The notes below the pieces were generated by a model. That model had not been told where the DNA came from, ran no database searches, and was given only the letters and a program-made list of their open reading frames with translations. Shown here one piece after another: positions 1 to 5,918 of a stretch of DNA of 13,533 nucleotides; the first letter of the stretch is position 1; every line of letters starts with the position of its first letter. A program made the translations under genes and the position numbers. The DNA is from an uncultured Azospirillum sp. (GTDB lineage Bacteria > Pseudomonadota > Alphaproteobacteria > RF32 > CAG-239), in assembly GCA_947383875.1 (NCBI GenBank), contig CANDEX010000044.1, forward strand, positions 1-13,533. Reading direction: 5' to 3'.

Positions 1-34
1 CGGAGAATCCGGGGCTGTAAAGAGTTCTATTTTA

Positions 35-613
35 TTATTTTCCGCCTTTGGTGACGACAACCATTGCTTCACGCAGAATACGGTCATTCAGCATATAGCC
101 GGTTTGTAATTCGGCAATGATAGTACCGTTCGGTTTATCTTTATCTTCAACTTCTTGAATAACCTGATGGAAGTTCGGATCAAAAACGGTATCCATAATT
201 TCCATTTTTTGGATACCGAATTTATTAAAGACTTTGGTTAATTCATTTTCGGTTAATTCGATGCCTTTACGCAAAGCGTCACAATTTTCAGAGTTATTAC
301 CGCTGACGGCTTCAATTGCTCGGTGAAGATTGTCCGCAACACTCAGCAGGTCTTTGGCAAAAGAGGATATGGCGTATTTGTTGTTTTTTTCAATTTCCTG
401 AGCGCAGCGTTTTTTGGTGTTTTCGGCATCAGCGTATGCTCGTAGGAATTCTTCTTTCAGCTGGCGGTTTTCTGCTTTTAATTTTTCAATTTCTTCGTCA
501 GCGGCAGATTGTTCCGCTTCCTGTTCTTCTGTTTCCAGTTCGTCTTCTGCTTCAATGATATCTTCGTCTAAATTTTCTTTTTCGAGAGCAGGTTCTTTTT
601 TGAACTTTTTCAT
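35..613 (-). CDS. grpE: GrpE, nucleotide exchange factor of the DnaK chaperone
   Basis: GrpE is a cytosolic dimer that releases ADP from DnaK and so drives the Hsp70 folding cycle. The 192-residue protein has the family layout. An acidic, disordered N-terminus (about residues 7-40) is followed by a long charged coiled-coil helix (about 40-80). A four-helix region holds DNLHRAI at 94-100, and a C-terminal beta domain holds FDPNFHQ at 144-150 and GYMLNDRILREA at 172-183, which matches the GrpE signature. Length is normal for the family. The ATG is preceded by AGAGG (621-625 on the plus strand) at a 7-nt spacing, which fixes the start. The gene is divergent from the glycosyltransferase gene. hrcA and dnaK, frequent neighbours of grpE elsewhere, are not visible; only 34 bases lie beyond its stop. 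Confidence 0.96.
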   Translation of the reverse strand: MKKFKKEPALEKENLDEDIIEAEDELETEEQEAEQSAADEEIEKLKAENRQLKEEFLRAYADAENTKKRCAQEIEKNNKYAISSFAKDLLSVADNLHRAIEAVSGNNSENCDALRKGIELTENELTKVFNKFGIQKMEIMDTVFDPNFHQVIQEVEDKDKPNGTIIAELQTGYMLNDRILREAMVVVTKGGK

Positions 614-659
614 TATTTTTCCTCTTTAAATTTGTGTAGAAAGCGTGTATATATTAGGA

Positions 660-688
660 AATTTAGTAACTAAAGCCGCACAAGTCAA
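660..688 (-). promoter_or_regulatory. Promoter of grpE
   Basis: On the minus strand, TTGACT (683-688) is separated by exactly 17 bases from TAAATT (660-665). This would start transcription near 653 and give a leader of about 40 nt carrying the grpE ribosome site. The base before the -35 is C, giving CTTGAC, which also fits the -35 of heat-shock sigma-32 promoters. The -10 is not the C-rich sigma-32 type, so a housekeeping reading is preferred. No CIRCE element is seen. Confidence 0.6.
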
Positions 689-723
689 GAGTAATAACAG
701 CATAATTTTAAATGCTGGTATTT

Positions 724-753
724 TTGGCGGGCTGTGTTACATTGAGGTAAATT
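724..753 (+). promoter_or_regulatory. Possible promoter of the GT5 glycosyltransferase gene
   Basis: TTGGCG (724-729), an 18-base spacer and TAAATT (748-753) make a moderate sigma-70-like match. It sits 29 bases upstream of the ATG at 783. The -10 hexamer is the same as in the divergent grpE promoter. The match is weak enough that it may be chance in AT-rich DNA. Confidence 0.35.
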
Positions 754-782
754 ATTTTTTCATTTTTTTGAGAGTGTACAAG

Positions 783-2822
783 ATGAATGCTACTGCCGTG
801 AATAGTGATGTGCAAAGCCTGTTAAAACCCCTTCCCAAAGCTTTTAATAAAAAGAAGTTTGTCATATCTTACGGCGTTATCAATAATCCACTTATTGCTG
901 AAATTCAAAACCTTTCCCAAAAACAGTGTCTGGGTAAAAATCCTTGGCCGGAAATTAACCATATTGATGCTTGGATGGTTACTGCCGAAACCGCCACTTT
1001 TATGAAGTGGGGCGGCTTGGGAATGATTGCGTCCGAATTGCCGGAGGCTTTTAATGATGCTTTTGGTAAAAATGGTGACAGGCTTTCCGTGGTTACGCCT
1101 CTTTATTTGGGAGATACCGGTAAAAAAAGAGCTTCGTTAACCGGAGATGTTTATACCGGTGCGGAAAATAAGCAAATTAAGCTTACAGAAATTCATACAA
1201 TCACGGTTCCTTTTGTTGGAGATCATCAGGAGCTGGATAATTTTAACGTCAAAGTCTATACCGGACATTTTAACGGTGTGGATTATATTTTTCTTGAGAA
1301 TAAGCGTTTCTTTTCTATTAATCCGCATAGAGACAATCCTCCGGCTCAGGATGGTTGCTATGTTAAGAATAAATTCGGGATTAATGAGGTTGAACGTTTT
1401 GCTTTTCTTTCCAAGGCAGTTTATAAGTTGTTGGAAGAAATTTGTGATGGTAAGGTTAAAGATATAAGTGCGCCTAATGTCGTTATTGCCAATGATTGGC
1501 ATAGCGGGGCTTTGTCTGGTTTGACCAAATATTTTACCAATGCGCAGGTTGCAGCGGGACGGATGACATCTGATTTGGCTGAAAAGCTGAAAAATATACC
1601 GATTGTACATATCGCGCATCATCTTGGTTATCAGGGCTGGGATTATGAGTTGACCTCTAAATTGCTGAACTCTTTGTATGAAGATACTGCAACATTGGTT
1701 TTCAAAAATGCTAAGACTATCAAAAACAGTAATCCGCGAGCAACCAACACTTTGATTGTCAGCGATTGTTATAATCAGGCTTCTTGTAATTTTCATTTGG
1801 CGGACAGAGTGGTTACCGTTTCTAAAAATTATATGGAAGAGGTGTCAAAAGAATTAGGTTTCGGGTTTGATTTTCGTGATATTTTGAAAATCCGCAAAGA
1901 TCATCGGAACTTTTTCGGTATTGTCAATGGATATGAGAAAAAACTTATTTCTCCGAACAAAGAAAAAATTGAGGCAATCAATACCTATTTCAAAGAATTT
2001 AACTTTAAGGTTTTTGATGAACATACGCCGGAAGCGAAAAACCATAATAAAGCCGAATTTATTCGTTTTGTTTCTAAAGTTGCTTCAGATGCCGATTATA
2101 AAAAATCAGTTATTCCGTTGATTGAAACCTACAAGTTTGAAGATATTTCCGGTTCTGTTAAAAATCCTGCGGAGACGCCGATTTTTTGCGCAACCAGCCG
2201 TTTGGTTGAGCAAAAGGGATATGATATTGCTGCGCAGGCCATTTTAAAATTGGTGCATGGTTTTGATAAGCAAAAAAAAGAACTCCCTATTTTTGTTATG
2301 GGGGGAGCAGGAGATGATGTTAATTTTGCTATTCTGACCAAGTTGAAAGATAAAGTTTCTGAAATTAATCCTGCAGCGGGCAAGCGTATATTCGTTTTCC
2401 GCGGTTATCGCGATCAGTTTGCTTATGCAGTGCAGTTAGCATCTGATTTTTATTTGATGCCCTGTCGTTTTGAACCTTGCGGTTTGACGCAAATGGAAGC
2501 TATGGCCAAAGGTGCTTTGCCGGTGGCAATGTCAACCGGTGGTCTGGTGGATACGATTGATGACGGGATTAACGGTTTTCGTACGGAAGTCTTCTTTACG
2601 GAAGGACGGCGGGTTTATGGCAGTAATTTTACGGCCCAACGCCTGAAAAACAATGTTAATGCATATGCTGAGACATTGCGTAAAGCCTTGGATGTTTTTT
2701 ATGAAAATCCTGAGGCTATTACTGAAATGAAACAAAATGCAATGATTAAGGATTTTGGCTGGGGCGTTTCCGGCGGATCATTAGAAAAATATTATAATTT
2801 GTTGCGTTTCGGTCATTTGTGA
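783..2822 (+). CDS. Glycogen/starch synthase-like glycosyltransferase (GT5), enlarged
   Basis: Family-5 enzymes transfer glucose from a nucleotide sugar (ADP-glucose in most bacteria) to the growing end of an alpha-1,4-glucan in the cytosol. The ATG at 783 is chosen because GAGAG precedes it and the conserved domain starts well inside; the frame stays open back to 645 but without family-like sequence. In the 679 residues I see the donor-binding loop KWGGLG at 75-80, NDWHSG at 237-242, HHLGYQG at 279-285 (HNLAYQG in relatives), NGYE at 382-385 (usually NGID), RLVEQKG at 473-479 and FEPCGLTQMEAM from 563. The last contains the E-x7-E pair E564/E572. By motif alignment K75, R473, K478 and E564 match the E. 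coli GlgA catalytic residues K15, R300, K305 and E377. The protein is about 200 residues longer than a typical GlgA (about 480), through an N-terminal extension and internal insertions. No glgB, glgC or glgP is nearby, so donor and product are inferred. rph follows after 41 bp with no terminator. Confidence 0.85.
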   Translation: MNATAVNSDVQSLLKPLPKAFNKKKFVISYGVINNPLIAEIQNLSQKQCLGKNPWPEINHIDAWMVTAETATFMKWGGLGMIASELPEAFNDAFGKNGDRLSVVTPLYLGDTGKKRASLTGDVYTGAENKQIKLTEIHTITVPFVGDHQELDNFNVKVYTGHFNGVDYIFLENKRFFSINPHRDNPPAQDGCYVKNKFGINEVERFAFLSKAVYKLLEEICDGKVKDISAPNVVIANDWHSGALSGLTKYFTNAQVAAGRMTSDLAEKLKNIPIVHIAHHLGYQGWDYELTSKLLNSLYEDTATLVFKNAKTIKNSNPRATNTLIVSDCYNQASCNFHLADRVVTVSKNYMEEVSKELGFGFDFRDILKIRKDHRNFFGIVNGYEKKLISPNKEKIEAINTYFKEFNFKVFDEHTPEAKNHNKAEFIRFVSKVASDADYKKSVIPLIETYKFEDISGSVKNPAETPIFCATSRLVEQKGYDIAAQAILKLVHGFDKQKKELPIFVMGGAGDDVNFAILTKLKDKVSEINPAAGKRIFVFRGYRDQFAYAVQLASDFYLMPCRFEPCGLTQMEAMAKGALPVAMSTGGLVDTIDDGINGFRTEVFFTEGRRVYGSNFTAQRLKNNVNAYAETLRKALDVFYENPEAITEMKQNAMIKDFGWGVSGGSLEKYYNLLRFGHL

Positions 2823-2863
2823 GACAATAAACGTTAATTTATTTTTTATTGAGAGATTTGGAG

Positions 2864-3574
2864 ATGAGACATTCCGGACGTGAAAATGATGAAATTCGGC
2901 AGGTGGAGATTATTCCGCATTTTAATCCCTATGCCGAAGGGTCATGCATGATTAAATGCGGTAATACGCATGTTGTGTGTACGGTCAGTATGGAAGAAAA
3001 AGTACCTGCTTGGCTGCGCGGACAGAACCGCGGCTGGATTACTGCCGAGTATGGTATGTTGCCGAGAGCCACACAGGTTCGGGTTCCGCGGGAGTTGAAA
3101 AAGCCTTCCGGGCGTACTCAGGAAATTCAGCGTCTTATCGGGCGTTCTTTACGGGCGGTTGTCGATTTAACCAAAATGAAAGACATTTCGCTATGTGTGG
3201 ATTGTGATGTTATTCAGGCTGACGGCGGAACGCGAACGGCTTCCATTACCGGAGGATTTGTTGCTTTATCTTTGGCAATTGATAAGTTGTTGGCTCAGAA
3301 AAAAATTAAGGAAAATCCGATAAAAGAACACGTTGCAGCAGTTTCTTGTGCCATTCATGACGGTAACAGAGTAGCTGATGTTGATTATATTGAAGATTCT
3401 AATGCTCAGGCTGATATGAATTTCGTTTTGACGGAGAGCGGAAAGATTGTTGAAATTCAGGGAACCGCAGAAGGTAATCCGTTTGAAGAAACAGATTTTA
3501 ATGATTTGCTGATTTTGGCTAAAAAGGGAATCCGCGAATTGATTGAAAAACAGCATGAAGCCTTAGGTAAATAA
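2864..3574 (+). CDS. rph: RNase PH (tRNA 3'-end phosphorolytic nuclease)
   Basis: RNase PH trims 3' ends of tRNA precursors and other RNAs using inorganic phosphate, working as a hexameric ring. The 236-residue product matches the family over its whole length. MRHSGR is the usual start, YGMLPRAT lies at 63-70, GRTQEIQRLIGRSLRA begins at 83, and the phosphate-binding pair T123-R124 lies in GGTRTASITGG, with R84 matching the conserved upstream arginine. The ATG at 2864 is chosen over a TTG at 2849 because family members begin with MR-SGR and because GAGAG lies 8 nt upstream. The short gap after the glycosyltransferase gene suggests co-transcription. rdgB follows after 88 bp, a common pairing in alphaproteobacteria. 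Confidence 0.95.
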   Translation: MRHSGRENDEIRQVEIIPHFNPYAEGSCMIKCGNTHVVCTVSMEEKVPAWLRGQNRGWITAEYGMLPRATQVRVPRELKKPSGRTQEIQRLIGRSLRAVVDLTKMKDISLCVDCDVIQADGGTRTASITGGFVALSLAIDKLLAQKKIKENPIKEHVAAVSCAIHDGNRVADVDYIEDSNAQADMNFVLTESGKIVEIQGTAEGNPFEETDFNDLLILAKKGIRELIEKQHEALGK

Positions 3575-3599
3575 TGCCTTTACATTAATGAACTTTCTG

Positions 3600-3633
3600 A
3601 TATTTTAACCGTGAATAATCATTATTAAAATAT
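3600..3633. repeat. AT-rich inverted repeat between rph and rdgB
   Basis: ATATTTTAA (3600-3608) is perfectly repeated in reverse as TTAAAATAT (3625-3633) around a 16-nt loop. The loop overlaps a second small palindrome, AATAAT-C-ATTATT (3614-3626). There is no T-tract after it, so it is not a normal intrinsic terminator. It could be a weak processing hairpin or a protein site. TAAAAT at 3626-3631 would also do as a -10 box for rdgB, but without a good -35. Confidence 0.45.
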
Positions 3634-3662
3634 TAGATGTTGAACTAAAAAAAGCAGAAGTT

Positions 3663-4268
3663 ATGAATTTACAGAAAATTGTTGTTGCTTCTCACAATCA
3701 GGGAAAAATTGCTGAAATTCGTGAGATTTTAGCACCGTATGAAGTTGAGGTTATATCTGCCGCTGAGTTAAATCTGCCGGATGTGGAAGAAACCGCGACT
3801 ACTTTTGAGGGAAATGCCAAGCTGAAGGCTGTTGAATTATCAAAACTCTCCGGCTTGCCTTGTTTGGCAGATGATTCCGGTTTGTGTGTCGATGCTTTAG
3901 ACGGACGTCCCGGGGTTTATACGGCTCGTTACGCCCCAAATCGTGACTTTGATAAAGGAATGGACAAGCTGTTGGCTGAATTGGCTCAAGCTTATGTTAA
4001 AAAACCAACAAGAAAAGCTCATTTTGTTTGTTGTTTGGCATTGGCCTTACCGGAAAATCCGGCAAGTGCGGCGGTATTTAAAGGATTTGTTGACGGTCAG
4101 ATTGCTGAGGTTAAAGCCGGGAGCAACGGTTTTGGGTTTGATGCCGTATTTATTCCTGATGAGGGAGACGGCAGAACTTTTGCGCAGATGTCGCATGAAG
4201 AAAAAGATAAGATTTCTCATCGCGGTCGGGCTTTGGAAAAATTTGTTAAAGAAATTTTTGCCAATTAA
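3663..4268 (+). CDS. rdgB: RdgB/HAM1 family dITP/XTP pyrophosphatase
   Basis: This enzyme hydrolyses non-canonical purine triphosphates (dITP, ITP, XTP) to monophosphates plus pyrophosphate, keeping them out of DNA and RNA. The 201-residue protein has every family block. SHNQGK at 10-15 is the triphosphate-binding strand. ADDSGL at 69-74 holds the metal-binding aspartates D70/D71. GRPGVYTARYA lies at 81-91, GFGFDAVF at 156-163 and SHRGRAL at 185-191. Length is typical. The ribosome site is weak (AGAAG at 3656-3660), but the family start fits the ATG. It probably belongs to the same transcription unit as rph and is closed by a strong terminator directly after its stop. hemW, which often follows rph-rdgB in alphaproteobacteria, is absent here. 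Confidence 0.95.
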   Translation: MNLQKIVVASHNQGKIAEIREILAPYEVEVISAAELNLPDVEETATTFEGNAKLKAVELSKLSGLPCLADDSGLCVDALDGRPGVYTARYAPNRDFDKGMDKLLAELAQAYVKKPTRKAHFVCCLALALPENPASAAVFKGFVDGQIAEVKAGSNGFGFDAVFIPDEGDGRTFAQMSHEEKDKISHRGRALEKFVKEIFAN

Positions 4269-4272
4269 GGTT

Positions 4273-4310
4273 AAAACAAGAGGGGAGAGAAACCCCTCTT
4301 GTTTTTGTTT
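4273..4310 (+). terminator. Intrinsic terminator after rdgB
   Basis: A perfect 13-bp stem (4273-4285 paired with 4293-4305, core CAAGAGGGG/CCCCTCTTG) with a 7-nt loop runs into a T-rich tail (TTTTTGTTT). It starts 4 bases after the rdgB stop and ends just before the ribosome site of the next gene. It therefore separates the upstream unit from the nucleotidyltransferase. Confidence 0.93.
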
Positions 4311-4324
4311 AAAAGGATAAAAAG

Positions 4325-5050
4325 ATGACAGAGATTACACAGGCTTTTATTTTGGCTGCCGGGCGCGGCAAAAGAATGCTGCAGTTGACCGATGACAAGC
4401 CTAAGCCTTTGGTAGAAGTTGCCGGAAAAAGCCTGATAGATTATAATGTTTATCGTTTGGCTCATGCAGGAATCAAAGATTGTGTGGTTAATCTCTGTTA
4501 TAAAGGGGAGATGATTAAGCAGCATTTGCAGCAAAATAAGGCTCTTAATTTTATTTTTTCGGAAGAAGACGAAGCATTGGAAACCGGCGGCGGCATTAAA
4601 CACGCTTTGTCTAAAATGAAACGTGCACCGTTTGTGGTTGTAAACAGTGATGCATTATGGACTGAAGCCGAAGGCGGTAATTTGATTAAAGAGATGATTT
4701 CAGCTTGGGATGATGATAAGCATGATATGATGTTAATGCTTTTGCCTTTGGAAAATTCGTTTCAGACAATGGCTAACGGTGATTATGATATAGATGCTGG
4801 CGGGTGTCCTCGTCGGCGGCGCAGCAAAGAAGCTCGGGCGGAATATCTTTATGGCGGGGTGTTAATCGTGCATCCGCGGGTGTTTGATAATGAACCCGAA
4901 GGGCGTTATTGGCTGATTGATATTTTTGATCGTTTGGAAAATGCCGGACGTTTAGGGTTTTATTTGCACAAAGGCAAATGGTTTCATGTCGGGAATCCGG
5001 AATCCGTGCAAACGGCAGAAGCTTATTTTATGCAAAATCCGCTTAAATAA
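4325..5050 (+). CDS. MurU-like sugar-1-phosphate nucleotidyltransferase
   Basis: Members transfer a nucleotidyl group to a sugar-1-phosphate. The closest named relative is MurU, which makes UDP-N-acetylmuramic acid from MurNAc-1-phosphate in cell-wall recycling. In 241 residues I see the nucleotide-binding signature LAAGRGKRM at 10-18, KPKPL at 25-29, EVAGKSLI at 31-38, ETGGGIKHAL near 87-96, the metal-binding aspartate in NSD (107-109) and GNPESV near the C-terminus. The ribosome site is AAGG (4313-4316), 8 nt before the ATG. In many alphaproteobacteria this gene sits next to the sugar kinase amgK and upstream of addB-addA. Here the kinase is absent and the HD gene lies between it and addB, so the exact substrate is inferred. 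The strong terminator upstream means it needs its own promoter or readthrough; I see no convincing promoter in the short gap. Confidence 0.8.
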   Translation: MTEITQAFILAAGRGKRMLQLTDDKPKPLVEVAGKSLIDYNVYRLAHAGIKDCVVNLCYKGEMIKQHLQQNKALNFIFSEEDEALETGGGIKHALSKMKRAPFVVVNSDALWTEAEGGNLIKEMISAWDDDKHDMMLMLLPLENSFQTMANGDYDIDAGGCPRRRRSKEARAEYLYGGVLIVHPRVFDNEPEGRYWLIDIFDRLENAGRLGFYLHKGKWFHVGNPESVQTAEAYFMQNPLK

Positions 5051-5780
5051 TTGAGCGTTTTTGTTCCTTAACGGGCATTCTTGCCGGGCGAATGAGCAGA
5101 AATACGGCGCGATCGTCTGTTTTGTGGGTTTGTTTGTGCATATTAAATGTATCTGCGACGATTTGTTCTACATCAATATTGTATTTTTGATTAAAATAAT
5201 CGCGCAATTCAAAGGCTTTGTCTTCATAAGACAAATTTTTAATGTGATAAAATTGTTTGTTTTTATCCAGTCTTTGGCGAATGCTCAAAATTTCTTTACC
5301 GCGAGAGAATAAATCTGCCAGTTGAATCAGGCGGTCATAATCATTATAACGAATTTTTTGCAGAAAATTACGAGCGGTTTTAAAAGATTTTTCGTCATAG
5401 GTCGGATAGTCTTCAGCTTTAATGTTCGGATCAATAAAGTTGTGCGTGATACAAATCGGAGCGACGTCAGGAAAACCGATTTTACGCAGGTAATTATAGC
5501 CTTCAAGACTATGCGGTATATGAGTAACCGTTTCGTCTTTAATGCGTCCGATATCATGAAGCAACCCCAAAACATAAGCGGTGTCTGGGTTGAGTATGCC
5601 GGTTTTCAGAGCAATATTTTCAGCTATTTTAGCTACGTTAAAGACATGGATTCCATGTTCAAAGATAATTCTTTGATTAGAACCATTGTAAATTCTTTCC
5701 TGCAGGTAGCCGTTTGCAATTCTGACTGCAGTAATGCGCGACGGCAAATAAGCTTTCTCGTAGTTGTTGATAGCTGACAT
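5043..5780 (-). CDS. HD-domain (HDIG) phosphohydrolase, substrate unknown
   Basis: HD proteins are metal-dependent phosphohydrolases acting on nucleotides or cyclic dinucleotides. The 245-residue protein carries the full metal set: H45, H75-D76 within HDIG (75-78), H90 and H113, and D156. Activity is therefore likely. The C-terminal part (about 165-245) is helical and charged with no recognised domain. No signal peptide or membrane segment is visible, so it should be cytosolic. The start is supported by GGAAA about 4 nt upstream. The last 8 bases overlap the 3' end of the convergent nucleotidyltransferase gene. Its place inside the nucleotidyltransferase-addB neighbourhood on the opposite strand suggests insertion into an older gene order. 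I cannot name the substrate. Confidence 0.75.
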   Translation of the reverse strand: MSAINNYEKAYLPSRITAVRIANGYLQERIYNGSNQRIIFEHGIHVFNVAKIAENIALKTGILNPDTAYVLGLLHDIGRIKDETVTHIPHSLEGYNYLRKIGFPDVAPICITHNFIDPNIKAEDYPTYDEKSFKTARNFLQKIRYNDYDRLIQLADLFSRGKEILSIRQRLDKNKQFYHIKNLSYEDKAFELRDYFNQKYNIDVEQIVADTFNMHKQTHKTDDRAVFLLIRPARMPVKEQKRSII

Positions 5781-5797
5781 TTTTTTCCATATTAATT

Positions 5798-5883
5798 AAA
5801 GAGGTTTTTATTTTTATAGCATTTTTACAGCAGAAACACAACCCTAAAAGTGAGTACAATATCAATAAAAAAAAGAGGTTTTT
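5798..5883 (+). repeat. Pair of 12-bp direct repeats between the HD gene and addB
   Basis: AAAGAGGTTTTT occurs at 5798-5809 and again at 5872-5883, 74 bases apart. The first copy covers the expected transcription start of the HD gene. The second lies immediately upstream of the candidate addB -35 box. The placement would suit a shared regulator of the two divergent genes, but AT-rich chance similarity is possible. Confidence 0.35.
5813..5841 (-). promoter_or_regulatory. Promoter of the HD-domain gene
   Basis: On the minus strand TTGTGT (5836-5841), a 17-base spacer and TATAAA (5813-5818) form a good housekeeping-type promoter. The start would fall near 5806, about 26 nt before the HD gene ATG. 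A copy of a 12-base direct repeat lies exactly at this expected start. Confidence 0.5.
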
Positions 5884-5884
5884 G

Positions 5885-5912
5885 TTGACTATTCCGCTGG
5901 CTGTTTTAAACT
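5885..5912 (+). promoter_or_regulatory. Candidate addB promoter, possibly giving a leaderless mRNA
   Basis: TTGACT (5885-5890), a 16-base spacer and TAAACT (5907-5912) form a promoter-like pair. The -10 ends 6 bases before the addB ATG, so transcription would begin on or next to the A of the start codon. This agrees with the lack of any Shine-Dalgarno sequence before addB. An in-frame stop (TAA at 5907) rules out a further upstream start. Confidence 0.45.
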
Positions 5913-5918
5913 CTCGTC

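Noticed and set aside
1..34. Possible feature in the bases beyond the grpE stop
   Set aside because: Only a 4-bp inverted repeat (CGGA/TCCG) without a T-tract is visible, which is too little to call a terminator or gene.
645..782. Longer version of the glycosyltransferase starting 46 codons upstream
   Set aside because: The extra residues do not resemble the family, there is no ribosome site at 645, and the extension would cover the divergent promoter region. The ATG at 783 has an upstream GAGAG.
1137..1796. Long minus-strand open frame of 219 codons inside the glycosyltransferase gene
   Set aside because: It lies opposite a gene with clear family motifs, has no recognisable domain and no ribosome site, so it is a shadow frame.
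5322..5777. Plus-strand open frame of 151 codons opposite the HD gene
   Set aside because: The minus strand encodes the HD metal motif in full; the plus-strand product has no domain and is a shadow.
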